Positions 8,956 through 19,500 of a stretch of DNA of 64,000 nt are shown piece after piece. Position numbers and translations under genes: made by a program. The stretch comes from Sulfurimicrobium sp963779055 (GTDB lineage Bacteria; Pseudomonadota; Gammaproteobacteria; Burkholderiales; Sulfuricellaceae). Location: the NCBI GenBank assembly GCA_963779055.1, contig CAVZWN010000002.1, forward strand, positions 324,101 to 388,100, written 5' to 3'. The number at the start of each line of letters is the position of its first letter. Position 1 is the first letter of the stretch. The notes beneath the pieces are model-generated. The model ran no database searches. It was given only the letters and a program-made list of their open reading frames with translations, and was not told the origin of the DNA.

Positions 8956-9552
8956 TTAACGCGCTGCTGCCTGTTCATGCACCTTGACCAGGCTGCTCGT
9001 GATGCCGTTTTGCGTCAGATTGGCGCGGGCCCGGTTCAGGTCATCCACATTATCATAGGGGCCGACCCGCACCCGGTGCCAGACCCCTTTGTCCGGTACG
9101 GTTGCGGTCTGGATGCTGGCCTCGATCCCCATCAAGGCCAGCTTGGCCTTGAGGTTGTCAGCATCAGCTTCATTCTGGAACGCACCGGCCTGCAGGAAGT
9201 ACTGGCTTTTGGCCGCATTTGCCGGACTCTGCTGTTTGATGTCCTTTTCGGTCACGGGTTCCTCTGTGCCGGGCAGGATGGTATAAAAATCGAAACGCGG
9301 TTTTTCAGTGTTGTTTGGTTTTTCCGCCGGTACTTCCGTGGTAGTAGCCGGTTCCTGCGTTACTTTCTCACCGCCATTGATCGCCTGGGGATTGCTGCGC
9401 TCCACGAACGGGCTTGGGCTGCCCTTGATGAAAACAGCCACCGCCAGTGCGATGGCCAGGCCCATGAACATTCCAATGAAAATGCCGACCAGCATCGGAT
9501 TGCCAGATTTCTTTGCTTGTCCCCTGGGGGTGGGTTTGTAATCGCGGCTCAC
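8956..9552 (-). CDS. SPOR-domain cell-division protein (FtsN-like)
   Basis: A 198-aa bitopic membrane protein: short basic cytoplasmic tail, one membrane helix (about residues 19-44, MLVGIFIGMFMGLAIALAVAV), a Pro/Glu/Thr-rich periplasmic linker and a C-terminal SPOR domain (YFLQAGAFQNEADADNLKAK ... VRVGPYDNVDDLNRARANL). SPOR domains bind denuded septal peptidoglycan. The GTG start overlaps the argS stop by one base (TAGTG), indicating coupling. FtsN function is inferred from architecture; other SPOR proteins share it. Confidence 0.88.
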   Translation of the reverse strand: MSRDYKPTPRGQAKKSGNPMLVGIFIGMFMGLAIALAVAVFIKGSPSPFVERSNPQAINGGEKVTQEPATTTEVPAEKPNNTEKPRFDFYTILPGTEEPVTEKDIKQQSPANAAKSQYFLQAGAFQNEADADNLKAKLALMGIEASIQTATVPDKGVWHRVRVGPYDNVDDLNRARANLTQNGITSSLVKVHEQAAAR

Positions 9553-11330
9553 TACATTTTCTCCGGGCTGCTTACGTCGAGCAGTTTCAGGCCATTCCGG
9601 ATCACTTCACGCGTTGCGGTGACAAGGGCCAGGCGCGCCAGTTTGATCGTCTCATCTTCAACCAGGAATTGCTGGGCATTATAGTAGCTGTGCAGTTCTC
9701 CGGCCAAATCCTTGAGATAGTAGGCGATGTGGTGCGGCGCGAATTCCCGTGCCGCGCTTTCCACTGTCTCCGGATAGGCTTCCAGGCGCTGCAGCAATGC
9801 CAGCTCGTGCGGCAGATCGAGGCATGATAGTTCGGCCTCAGCGAGATCGCTCACGTCGCCCCCCCACTGCGCGAGTACGCTGCAGATGCGGGCATGGGCA
9901 TACTGGATGTAATAGACCGGGTTGTCGTTGCTCTGCGACTTGGCCAGTTCGAGATCGAAATCCAGGTGCTGGTCGCTTTTGCGCAGGACGTAGAAAAAAC
10001 GGCAGGCATCGTTGCCCACTTCGTGACGCAGTTCACGCAGCGTGACGAAATCCCCGCTGCGGGTGGACATGGAAACCTTTTCCTCGCCGCGGTAGAGCAC
10101 CGCAAATTGCACCAGCGCCACTTCCAGGCGGGATTCGTCCAGACCCAGGGCTTTCAGCGCGCCCGTGACGCGCGGGATGTAGCCATGATGGTCGGCGCCC
10201 CAGACGTTGATGATGTGGTCGAAGCCGCGCTCGAATTTGTTGAGATGGTAGGCGATGTCGGAGGCAAAATAAGTGTACTGGCCGTTTTCGCGCTGCACCA
10301 CCCGGTCTTTTTCGTCGCCAAAGGCCGTAGAGCGGAACCAGAGTGCGCCATCCTGGGTGTAGAGGTGGCTGTTTTTACGCAGGGTTTCGACCGCGCGCTG
10401 CACCAGCCCGCTGTCGAACAGCGATTTTTCTGAAAACCAGGTGTCGAAACTGACGCCGAATTCCATCAGGTCGTTGCGCCCGTCGCCCAGTTGCTCGGTG
10501 AGGGCGAAGTCATGAATATAGGCATAGTCGTCGCCGAGCAGTTTCTTGGCGTTGGCAATCAGGCCGTCGAGATGCAGTTCGTTCTGCTGCTTGGCCCATT
10601 TCTCATCCTGTTTCAGCTCCTCTTCCGTGGAGCGCGGCGGTACGCCCTCCAGCAGGGTCCAGGGCTGATGCACATAGCGGTCACCATGCAGGCGTTTGAT
10701 TTCCGCTGCCATGTCGCGCACATACAGGCCCTGATAGGCATTGGCAGGGAAGGGCACGCTGATGCCGTTCGATTCCAGATAGCGCAGCCAGGTGGAGAGC
10801 GCCAGGATATCCATCTGTCGCCCGGCATCGTTGATGTAATACTCGCGCCGGACCTCGAATCCTGCTGCTGCCAGCACATTGGACAGGCTCATGCCGAAGG
10901 CTGCGCCGCGGCCGTGGCCGACATGGAGCGGGCCGGTCGGGTTGGCGGAAACGAATTCGACTTGGGCTTTCTTGCCTTTTCCCGTCTGACCGCGGCCAAA
11001 GTCAGGCCCCTGTTGCAGGATCGTGGCAATGATGCGCTGCTTGGATGCTGCGCTGAGGAAAATATTGATAAATCCGGCGCCGGCGATTTCGGCTTTTTCG
11101 ACCCAGGGCGAGGCCGGTAGCGCGTCCAGCAGGGCACTGGCAATTTCACGCGGATTGCGTTTGAGCGTGCGTGCCAGCTGCATGGCCAGGTTGCAGGCGT
11201 AATCGCCATGCTGCACCTGCTTGGGGCGCTCAAGAATAATGCTGGAGCCGGTCGCCTCCGGGGCGACGGTGCTCAGCGCTTTGGCAAACAAATCAGTCAG
11301 ATGCTGTTTCAACTCGGGATCTCTGGACAA
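9552..11330 (-). CDS. argS: Arginyl-tRNA synthetase
   Basis: A 592-aa class I synthetase of normal length. It carries the N-terminal additional domain (DYACNLAMQLART), the HIGH-like motif HVGH at residues 136-139 in NPTGPLHVGHGRGAAFG, the variant KMSKS loop EEKVSMSTRSG typical of ArgRS, and the C-terminal anticodon-binding DALR domain (LPHELALLQRLEAYPE). It charges tRNA-Arg in the cytoplasm. Its stop overlaps the GTG start of the SPOR gene. Confidence 0.97.
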   Translation of the reverse strand: MSRDPELKQHLTDLFAKALSTVAPEATGSSIILERPKQVQHGDYACNLAMQLARTLKRNPREIASALLDALPASPWVEKAEIAGAGFINIFLSAASKQRIIATILQQGPDFGRGQTGKGKKAQVEFVSANPTGPLHVGHGRGAAFGMSLSNVLAAAGFEVRREYYINDAGRQMDILALSTWLRYLESNGISVPFPANAYQGLYVRDMAAEIKRLHGDRYVHQPWTLLEGVPPRSTEEELKQDEKWAKQQNELHLDGLIANAKKLLGDDYAYIHDFALTEQLGDGRNDLMEFGVSFDTWFSEKSLFDSGLVQRAVETLRKNSHLYTQDGALWFRSTAFGDEKDRVVQRENGQYTYFASDIAYHLNKFERGFDHIINVWGADHHGYIPRVTGALKALGLDESRLEVALVQFAVLYRGEEKVSMSTRSGDFVTLRELRHEVGNDACRFFYVLRKSDQHLDFDLELAKSQSNDNPVYYIQYAHARICSVLAQWGGDVSDLAEAELSCLDLPHELALLQRLEAYPETVESAAREFAPHHIAYYLKDLAGELHSYYNAQQFLVEDETIKLARLALVTATREVIRNGLKLLDVSSPEKM

Positions 11331-11371
11331 GCATTAAAACCGCATATTCTAAAGCTTTCTGCGAGCAGCGG

Positions 11372-13567
11372 CTAGAAATCGAGCGGATCCACGTCGAGCG
11401 ACCAGCGCGTCTGGCGTGCCTTGAGTTCTGTCAATCCCGCATTCCAGTCGTACAGGAATTGCTGCAAGGCGCGGCGCGAATCCGCCTGCACCAGCAACTG
11501 GGCGCGTTCGCGCCCTGCGAGGCGGGCCATGGGGGCGGGCACGGGGTCGTAGAGCGTGATCGAAGCGGAAATCGGGGTGGCCAGTTTTTTTGCCTGGCGC
11601 AGGAAGGCCAGCGCCGTTTCCAGCTGTGTCGCCTCGGCACGCAGCAGGGCCTGGTGACAGAAAGGCGGGAACCCGGCCTGCTTGCGTTCCGTCAGTTGCG
11701 CGCTGGCGAAGGCCTCATAGTCCTGATGGCGCAAGGCCTCGAACAGGGGATGGTCGGGAAACTGGGTCTGGATCAGCACCGTGCCCGGCTCGGCCGCGCG
11801 CCCGGCGCGACCTGCCACCTGCATCAGCTGGGCAAAAAGGCGCTCGGCCGCGCGGAAATCGGCGCTGTACAGTGCGCCATCCACATTGAGCGCACCCACC
11901 AGGGTGAGGCGCTTGAAATCATGTCCTTTGGCGAGAATCTGGGTGCCGACCAGGATGTCCACGCGTTCCTCATGCACTTCCTGCAGCATTTCACGGAGAG
12001 CGTGCTTGCGCCGCGTGCTGTCGCGATCGATGCGCAGGATGCGGGCGTCAGGGAAGTGCTGTGCCAGGGCGTCTTCCAGGCGTTGCGTGCCTTGGCCCAG
12101 CGGGGCCAGATCCGGATTGCCGCAGCCCGGGCAGGCGCGCGGAATGCGTTCTTCGTGCCCGCAGTGGTGGCAGCGCAGGCGCCGCTCGCGCAGATGCACC
12201 ACCAGGCGGCTGGAACAGCGCAGGCAGGGCGCCAGCCAGCCGCACTGGTTGCACATCAGCACCGGGGCATAGCCGCGCCGGTTGATGAATACCAGGCTCT
12301 GATGGCCATGGGCGAGATTCTCAGCCAGCGCCCGGAGCAAAGCGGAAGACAGGCCGTCCAGCGGTTTTTCATTGCGCATGTCCACGCACCGGATGGCGGG
12401 CAGTTGCGCGGCTTCAACCGCGCGGCGGGTCAGGCGCAGCAGGCGGTAACGCCCGGCCAGCGCATTGTGGTAGCTTTCCAGCGCCGGCGTGGCGGAACCC
12501 AGCAGAATCGGGATGTTGCGCTGCTTGGCGCGCGCCGCGGCCATGTCGCGCGCATGGTAGCGCAGACCGTCCTGCTGCTTGAAAGAGCTGTCGTGCTCTT
12601 CGTCCACAATAATCAGCCCCAGTTCCGGCATGGGCGTGAAGACGGACAGGCGTGTGCCGAGGACGATGCGCGCCTGCCCCGACTGGGCCAGCAACCAGTG
12701 CTGCAGGCGCTCGCTGTCATTCAGGCTGCTGTGCAGGCTGACCACGGGCACATCGGGAAAGCGGGTCTGAAAGCGGGCTTCCAGCTGCGGCGTGAGGTTG
12801 ATTTCCGGCACCAGCACCAGCACTTGTCGGCCCTGCGCCAGTTGCTGTGCGGTCAGGCGCAAATAGACCTCGGTTTTGCCGCTGCCGGTGATGCCCAGCA
12901 GCAGCGAGGCCGAAAAGCCTGCGGGGGCAGACGCGAAATCCGCAATGACAGCAGCCTGTTCCGGGTTGAGCGTGGGCAGTTCCGGGGCAGTGTCTGATGA
13001 AACTGGAACAAAATTTTTGAGGCGAGTTTCCTGTCGCTCGGCGATCCAGCCCGCTGCGAGCATTTCCCGGAGATGTTTGCCCGCGCTGGGTGAAAGGGCG
13101 AGCAGGACTTCGCGGCTTGCGGGGGAGGTCAGGGCCAGTTGCGACAGCAGCTTGCGTTTCACGATGGCACGCGGAGGCAGTTCATCCTGCTGGGGCGCCG
13201 CTTCGTTCAGCGTGTAGCTGATCTGGCTGGGCAGCGAAGTGGTCTTGTCGGCGCGCAGGCGTTGCGGCAGGGCGGTAAATATCACTTCGCCCAGCGGGTG
13301 ATGGTAATAGCTGGCGCAAAACCGCAGCAGCTTGAGGATGTCCGGCGCGAGCGCCGGCGTATCCCGGAAAATCTTCAATACCGGTTTGATGTTTGCAGCC
13401 GGAAGATCGGAGTGGCTCGTCAGCCCGGCAATCAGGCCGACCATTTTTCTGCGCCCGAAGGACACCAGTACCCGCCGGCCGACATCCTCTGCGCTTATTT
13501 CTTCGGCCCGGTAGTCAAACAGGGTATCGAGGGGGACGTCGAGCGCGATCTTGAGAATCTGGGTCAT
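11372..13567 (-). CDS. priA: Primosomal protein N' (PriA helicase)
   Basis: A 731-aa restart helicase. An N-terminal 3' DNA-binding domain (LDVPLDTLFDYRAEE) is followed by a superfamily 2 helicase core with Walker A GITGSGKTEVYL (near residue 225), DEEH box IIVDEEHDSSFKQQ, and motif VAGRAGRA. The zinc-binding insert has the eight expected cysteines from CNQCGWLAPCLRC to CPGCGNPDLAPLG. It reloads the replication apparatus at stalled forks. The non-coding stretch upstream (13568-13957) contains DnaA-box-like sequences. Confidence 0.97.
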   Translation of the reverse strand: MTQILKIALDVPLDTLFDYRAEEISAEDVGRRVLVSFGRRKMVGLIAGLTSHSDLPAANIKPVLKIFRDTPALAPDILKLLRFCASYYHHPLGEVIFTALPQRLRADKTTSLPSQISYTLNEAAPQQDELPPRAIVKRKLLSQLALTSPASREVLLALSPSAGKHLREMLAAGWIAERQETRLKNFVPVSSDTAPELPTLNPEQAAVIADFASAPAGFSASLLLGITGSGKTEVYLRLTAQQLAQGRQVLVLVPEINLTPQLEARFQTRFPDVPVVSLHSSLNDSERLQHWLLAQSGQARIVLGTRLSVFTPMPELGLIIVDEEHDSSFKQQDGLRYHARDMAAARAKQRNIPILLGSATPALESYHNALAGRYRLLRLTRRAVEAAQLPAIRCVDMRNEKPLDGLSSALLRALAENLAHGHQSLVFINRRGYAPVLMCNQCGWLAPCLRCSSRLVVHLRERRLRCHHCGHEERIPRACPGCGNPDLAPLGQGTQRLEDALAQHFPDARILRIDRDSTRRKHALREMLQEVHEERVDILVGTQILAKGHDFKRLTLVGALNVDGALYSADFRAAERLFAQLMQVAGRAGRAAEPGTVLIQTQFPDHPLFEALRHQDYEAFASAQLTERKQAGFPPFCHQALLRAEATQLETALAFLRQAKKLATPISASITLYDPVPAPMARLAGRERAQLLVQADSRRALQQFLYDWNAGLTELKARQTRWSLDVDPLDF

Positions 13568-13957
13568 GAGGCCGCCAGTTTAACCTTAAAAGCATTCAGG
13601 CTGCAGGAGCGCAAAGAGGTGAAGCTGTGTGGCGTCTTTAAGGCATGAATGGGTGTTTTCGGCCTTGCAAGAGTTGAGGCCGACTTTATGTTTTCAGCGT
13701 AAACGCCTGTCATGCATGGGGAATTTGGTTTACTCACAGTGACTGTGGATAACTCTGTGAGTAAGGTGCCGCCAAGTGGATTAATTGCTTGGCAGAAAAG
13801 GACTTTTTACTTCCGGGCAGTCTTTAAGCAATTATTATTAATACATATTAAACAAATGGTTATGCATAAGCGCGAATAATTAGGGGATTTCCCTATTGAC
13901 GCGAGGAACTTTTTTCGGGCTGTGCATAAATCGTCACATGAACAGCCCGGAATCGGC
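13568..13957. other. 390-bp non-coding region with DnaA-box-like sites and an AT-rich tract
   Basis: No gene was found here. The region contains an exact DnaA-box sequence (TGTGGATAA, 13744-13752, reverse of TTATCCACA), a variant box TGTGCATAA (13921-13929), a weaker TTATGCATA (13860-13868), and an AT-rich stretch (about 13826-13881). CGGGCTGT (13916-13923) and ACAGCCCG (13942-13949) can pair as an 8-bp stem near the hemE end. It must also contain the priA promoter. It could bind DnaA, but there are too few boxes for a confident origin call. Confidence 0.55.
13730..13764. repeat. 10-bp inverted repeat framing a perfect DnaA box
   Basis: TTACTCACAG (13730-13739) and CTGTGAGTAA (13755-13764) are exact inverted copies. 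The 15-base spacer contains TGTGGATAA (13744-13752). A nested inverted repeat CACAG-TGA-CTGTG (13735-13747) overlaps the left arm. The symmetry could mark a dimeric protein-binding site or a cruciform. Confidence 0.75.
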
Positions 13958-15025
13958 CTAATTGTGGTAGGGGCGGCTTAACTCATGCACGGCTTCGACC
14001 AATGCCGCGGCGTTCTCGGGCGGCGTGAACTGGGAGATGCCATGTCCAAGGTTGAATACGTGGCCGGAACCTTTGCCATAGGAAGCCAGAATCTTGCCGG
14101 TTTCGGCGCGAATGACTTCGGGATTGGAGAACAGCACCGTCGGGTCGATGTTGCCTTGCAGCGCCACCTTGTCGCCCACGCGGCGGCGTGCTTCGCCGAT
14201 ATCGATCGGCCAGTCCAGGCCAACCGCATCGCAACCGATGCTGGCGATGCTTTCCAGCCATAAGCCGCCGCCTTTGGTGAATACGATGGCGGGAATCTTG
14301 ACGCCGTCTTTTTCGCGGATCAGGCCGCTGACGATTTTCTCCATGTAGGCCAGGGAGAATTCGTGGTAGGCCGCATGGCTGAGCGCACCGCCCCAGGAGT
14401 CGAAAATCATTACAGCCTGCGCGCCCGCTTCGATCTGGGCGTTGAGGTAGGTGGTGACGGACTGGGCATTGATGTCGAGGATGCGGTGCAGCAGGTCCGG
14501 ACGGCTGTAGAGCATGGTCTTGATCAGGGTGAAGTCACTGCTGCTGCCGCCTTCCACCATGTAGCAGGCCAGCGTCCAGGGGCTGCCGGAGAAGCCGATC
14601 AGGGGTATCGAACCGTCCAGCGCCGAGCGGATCTGGCTCACGGCGTCCATCACGTAGCGCAGATGGACGTTGGGATCGGGCACGCTGAGGTCGCGGATTT
14701 CCCATTCGTTGCGCAGCGGGCGCTCGAATTTCGGGCCTTCGCCCTGGGAAAAATACAGGCCCAGACCCATGGCGTCGGGGATGGTGAGAATGTCGGAAAA
14801 CAGAATCGCCGCATCGAGCGGGAAGCGTGCCAGCGGCTGCAGCGTTACTTCAGTGGCCAGATCGGGGTTTTTGCACAGCGACATGAAATCACCGGCGCGC
14901 TCGCGCGTCTTGTTGTACTCCGGCAGGTAGCGGCCAGCCTGGCGCATCATCCAGACCGGGGTGTATTCGGTTGGCTGGCGCAGCAGGGCGCGCAGGAAGG
15001 TGTCGTTTTTCAGTGTGCGGAACAT
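13958..15025 (-). CDS. hemE: Uroporphyrinogen III decarboxylase
   Basis: A 355-aa enzyme of standard length that removes four carboxyl groups from uroporphyrinogen III to give coproporphyrinogen III in haem synthesis. Signature sequences are MMRQAGRYLPEY (residues 26-37), GFSGSPWTLACYMVEG with the substrate-shaping loop, and the C-terminal GNIDPTVLFSNPE and FNLGHGISQFTPPENA. It precedes priA in the same direction but is separated by 390 bp, so the two are probably separate transcripts; gltD ends only 53 bases upstream of its start. Confidence 0.97.
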   Translation of the reverse strand: MFRTLKNDTFLRALLRQPTEYTPVWMMRQAGRYLPEYNKTRERAGDFMSLCKNPDLATEVTLQPLARFPLDAAILFSDILTIPDAMGLGLYFSQGEGPKFERPLRNEWEIRDLSVPDPNVHLRYVMDAVSQIRSALDGSIPLIGFSGSPWTLACYMVEGGSSSDFTLIKTMLYSRPDLLHRILDINAQSVTTYLNAQIEAGAQAVMIFDSWGGALSHAAYHEFSLAYMEKIVSGLIREKDGVKIPAIVFTKGGGLWLESIASIGCDAVGLDWPIDIGEARRRVGDKVALQGNIDPTVLFSNPEVIRAETGKILASYGKGSGHVFNLGHGISQFTPPENAAALVEAVHELSRPYHN

Positions 15026-15078
15026 GTATAAACCTCTTTATCCCCGCATCGCTTGCGAGCGATGCGGAAGATGCAAAA

Positions 15079-16506
15079 TTACCGGGGCAAATCGGAAAAA
15101 CCCGTCAGGTATTCATCGACGGCACGCGCGGCCTGACGCCCTTCGCGTATGGCCCATACAATCAGGGACTGGCCGCGGCGCATATCGCCGGCAGCGAACA
15201 CCTTGTCCACGGAGGTTTTGTAGCAGCCCTCTCCGTCCGTTGCGGCTTTGGCGTTGCTGCGGCCATCCTTTTCCACGCCGAACGCATCCAGGACTTTTTG
15301 TACCGGACTGACAAAACCCATTGCCAGCAGTACCAGGTCAGCCTGAAGCTCGAATTCACTGCCGGGGATCTCGATCATCTTGCCGGCATTCCACTCCACG
15401 CGCACGCAGCTCAGTTTTTCAAGCTTGCCACTGGTGCCGTGGAATGCCTTGGTGGTGACGGCCCAGTCGCGCGTGCAGCCTTCTTCCTGCGAGCTGGAAG
15501 TGCGCAGCTTGAGCGGCCAGTCGGGCCAGGTCAGCGCCTTGTCTTCCTGCTCGGCAGGGCGCGGCATCACTTCGATCTGGGTGACCGAAAGCGCGCCCTG
15601 GCGGATCGAGGTCCCGACACAGTCGGAACCGGTATCTCCGCCGCCGATCACCACCACATGCTTGCCGGTGGCCAGGATCTGGTCCGGCAGCGCATCTCCG
15701 GCAACCACTTTGTTCTGTTGCGGCAGGAATTCCATGGCGAAATGCACGCCCGGCAACTCCCGTCCGGGCACCGGCAGGTCGCGAGCCTGCTCGGCGCCGC
15801 CAGCCAGTACCACTGCGTCGAATTCGTCCTTGAGCTGCCGGGCGGACACCTGCTCGCCGACCTGCTGGTTGACGCGGAATTCCACGCCCTCCGCACGCAT
15901 CTGTTCAAGGCGGCGATCAATGTGCGACTTCTCGAATTTGAAATCGGGGATGCCATAGCGCAGTAATCCGCCGATGCGGTCATTCTTTTCCAGTACCACT
16001 ACGGCATGTCCGGCGCGCGCCAGTTGCTGGGCGCAGGCCAGACCAGCGGGACCGGAGCCGACGATGGCGACCTTTTTGCCGGTCTTTTTCTGTGCCGGCA
16101 GCGGCACGACCCAGCCCTGCTCCCAGCCCTTGTCGATGATCGCGTGTTCGATGGATTTGATGCCCACCGCGTCATTGTTGATGTTCAGCGTACAGGCTGC
16201 CTCGCAGGGTGCGGGGCAGATGCGGCCGGTGAACTCGGGAAAGTTGTTGGTGGAATGCAGCACGTCCAGCGCCTGCTTCCAGTTGCCGCGGTACACCAGA
16301 TCATTCCAGTCCGGAATGATGTTGTTGACAGGGCAGCCGCTGGTGCAGAAGGGAACGCCGCAGTCCATGCAGCGGGCACCCTGGATGGCGGCCTGTTCGT
16401 CGCTCAGATGCTGCACGAATTCGCGGTAGTCTTTTACGCGCTCCTCGACTGGAAGGCTCCCCTCGTCCTGGCGGCGCAATTCCAAAAATCCGGTCGGTTT
16501 GCCCAT
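15079..16506 (-). CDS. gltD: Glutamate synthase (NADPH) small subunit
   Basis: A 475-aa flavoprotein. The N-terminal domain binds iron-sulfur clusters through C46, C49, C54 and C58 (CMDCGVPFCTSGCP) and a second set PAPCEAACTL. The FAD-binding Rossmann motif is VAIVGSGPAGLACAQQLA, and the NADPH motif is VVVIGGGDTGSDC. The subunit passes electrons from NADPH to the large subunit for ammonia assimilation. Its ATG immediately follows the gltB stop (16507), showing an operon in gltB-gltD order. Confidence 0.97.
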   Translation of the reverse strand: MGKPTGFLELRRQDEGSLPVEERVKDYREFVQHLSDEQAAIQGARCMDCGVPFCTSGCPVNNIIPDWNDLVYRGNWKQALDVLHSTNNFPEFTGRICPAPCEAACTLNINNDAVGIKSIEHAIIDKGWEQGWVVPLPAQKKTGKKVAIVGSGPAGLACAQQLARAGHAVVVLEKNDRIGGLLRYGIPDFKFEKSHIDRRLEQMRAEGVEFRVNQQVGEQVSARQLKDEFDAVVLAGGAEQARDLPVPGRELPGVHFAMEFLPQQNKVVAGDALPDQILATGKHVVVIGGGDTGSDCVGTSIRQGALSVTQIEVMPRPAEQEDKALTWPDWPLKLRTSSSQEEGCTRDWAVTTKAFHGTSGKLEKLSCVRVEWNAGKMIEIPGSEFELQADLVLLAMGFVSPVQKVLDAFGVEKDGRSNAKAATDGEGCYKTSVDKVFAAGDMRRGQSLIVWAIREGRQAARAVDEYLTGFSDLPR

Positions 16507-19500
16507 TTATGCAACCTCCTTTACCTTGGCCTGCTGCGCTGCAATTTCCTGCAGGGCGCGGCGATATTCGGTAGGCATGACCTTGATGAACTTCGGCAGA
16601 TAGCTCGCCCAGTTGTCCAGGATCTCCTTCGCACGCGCACTGCCGGTGTAGCGCAGATGTTTTTCGATCTTTCCGCGCAGCGCTGCTTCGTCGGTCTTGC
16701 CCAGGTGATTGAAATGCACACGGCCATGCGCTTCCATTTCACCGGTTTCGCTGGCAGCTGCTTCTTCGGGTATCGGCTCCAGTTGAACCATGGACAAGTT
16801 GCAGCGGTGCTCGAAGCTGCCATCCTCGTCGAGAACGTAAGCCACGCCACCCGACATGCCCGCAGCAAAATTGCGTCCGGTCTGGCCCAGCACGATCACC
16901 ATGCCGCCGGTCATGTATTCGCAGCCGTGGTCGCCCAGGCCTTCCACCACGGCGACGGCGCCCGAATTGCGCACCGCGAAGCGTTCGCCGGCCACGCCGC
17001 GGAAGTAGCACTCGCCGCTGGTCGCGCCGTACAGCACGGTGTTGCCGACGATGATGTTCTCTTCTGCGACGATCTTGCATTCCTTGGGTGGCATCACCAC
17101 GATGCGTCCGCCGCACAAGCCCTTGCCGACATAGTCATTGCCTTCTCCGGACAGCTCGAAGGTAACGCCATGGGCGAGGAAGGCACCGAAGCTCTGTCCT
17201 GCCGTGCCGGTCAGCTTCACCGTGATGGTATCGTCCGGCAGCCCGGCGTGGCCGTAGCGTTTCGCCACTTCGTGCGACAGCATGGTGCCGGCAGTACGAT
17301 TGACGTTGCCGATGGTGCTGTTTATCACTACCGCTTTTCCGGTTTCCAGGGCGTTTTTGGCCTGTGCGATGAGCTGATGATCGAGGGCTTTGTCCAGTCC
17401 ATGATCCTGCGTTTCGTTGTGCAGGCGCGCCACGCTGGAAGGCATGTCGGGCTGGTGAAACACTTTGGAAAAGTCCAGTCCCTTGGCTTTCCAGTGCGCA
17501 ATACCCTGTTTCATGTCGAGCAGGTCGCTGCGTCCGATCAGCTCATCGAATTTGCGGATGCCCATCTGCGCCATGAGTTCGCGCGCTTCTTCGGCGACGA
17601 AGAAGAAATAGTTCACCACATGCTCGGGCTGGCCGGTGAATTTCCTGCGCAGCACCGGGTCTTGCGTCGCCACGCCGACCGGGCAGGTGTTCAGATGGCA
17701 CTTGCGCATCATGATGCAGCCTTCCACCACCAGCGGCGCGGTGGCGAAGCCGAATTCGTCGGCGCCCAGCAAGGCGCCGACCAGCACGTCGCGGCCGGTC
17801 TTGAACTGTCCGTCCACCTGCAGGGCCACGCGGCCGCGCAACTGGTTCAGCACCAGGGTTTGCTGGGTTTCCGCCAGGCCGAGTTCCCACGAGGTACCGG
17901 CATGCTTGATGGAAGACAGCGGCGATGCGCCGGTGCCGCCGTCGAAGCCGGAGACCACGATATGGTCCGCCTTGGCTTTGGAAACGCCGGCAGCCACCGT
18001 GCCCACGCCCACTTCGGAGACCAGCTTGACCGAGATGGATGCGGCGGGGTTGGCATTTTTCAGGTCATGGATCAGTTGCGCGAGATCCTCGATCGAGTAA
18101 ATGTCGTGGTGCGGCGGCGGAGAAATCAGGCCCACGCCGGGAACCGAGAAACGCAGCTGGGCGATGTATTCGGAAACCTTGTGGCCGGGCAACTGGCCGC
18201 CCTCGCCGGGCTTGGCGCCCTGCGCCATCTTGATCTGGATCTGGTCGGCGCTGGACAGATACTCCGCCGTCACGCCGAAGCGGCCAGAGGCCACCTGCTT
18301 GATCCGGGAGCGCAGCGAATCGCCTTCCTGCATTTCCAGGTCGCGCTCGATACGGCCCTTGCCGATTATCTCCGAGAGCTTCTCGCCGGCCTTCACAGTC
18401 CTGAAGCGGGCGGCATCTTCGCCGCCTTCGCCGGTGTTCGATTTGCCGCCGATGCGGTTCATGGCGATGGCCAGCGTGGTATGCGCCTCGGTGGAAATGG
18501 AGCCGAGCGACATCGCGCCGGTGACGAAACGCCTGACGATCTCTTTCGCCGGCTCGACTTCTTCCAGCGGTACCGGTGCGCCCAGCGGCTTGATCTCAAA
18601 CAGCCCGCGCAGGGTTTTCAGCTGCGTGCTCTGGTTGTTGATCAGCCCGGCATATTCCTTGTAGGTCTGGAAATTATTGGCGCGCGTGGCATGTTGCAGC
18701 TTGGCGATGCTTTCCGGCGTCCACATATGGGCTTCGCCGCGAACCCGGTAAGCGTATTCTCCACCCGCTTCCAGCGCATTGGAGAGCACAGGGTCGTTGC
18801 CGAATGCGGAGCGGTGGGTGCGCACGGTTTCTTCGGCGATCTCATGCAGACCGATGCCTTCGATCTGGGTGGCCGTGCCGGTGAAATATTGTTCGACAAA
18901 GCCGGAGTTCAGGCCGACCGCCTCGAAAATCTGGGCGCCGCAATAGGACTGGTACGTGGAGATGCCCATCTTGGACATGATTTTCAGCAGGCCTTTATTC
19001 AGGGCCTTGATGTAGCGCTTGCCTGCTTCCTTGCCGCTCGGTCCGGTGGGGAGGGAAGCTGCCAGGGCATCGACGGTTTCGAAGGCCAGCCAGGGGCATA
19101 CCGCCTCGGCGCCATAACCGGCGAGCAGGGCGAAGTGGTGCGTTTCGCGGGCGGAGCCCGTGTCCACCACCAGACCGGCGCTGGTGCGCAGGCCTTCGCG
19201 CACCAGGTGATGGTGTACGCCGGCACAGGCCAGCAGCGCAGGGATGGCGGCACGGTCGCGGGACATGGCCCGGTCGGACAGGATCAGCACGTTATAGCCA
19301 TCCGCCACAGCGGCATCCGCCGCCACGCACAGGGCCGCAAGCGCCGTTTCGCAGCCGGCCGCGCCTTGCGCGACCGGATAGGTGATATCCAGCACCCGGG
19401 CTTTGTAGCGCCCTTGCGTCAGCTGGTCGATGTTGCGCAGCTTCGCCATGTCCTCTTCAGAGAGCACCGGCTGGTGAACTTCGAGGCGCAGCGGGGGATC

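Noticed and set aside
13568..13957. Chromosomal replication origin
   Set aside because: Only one exact DnaA box and one or two variants, with no dnaA, dnaN or parAB nearby; recorded as a possible DnaA-binding region only.
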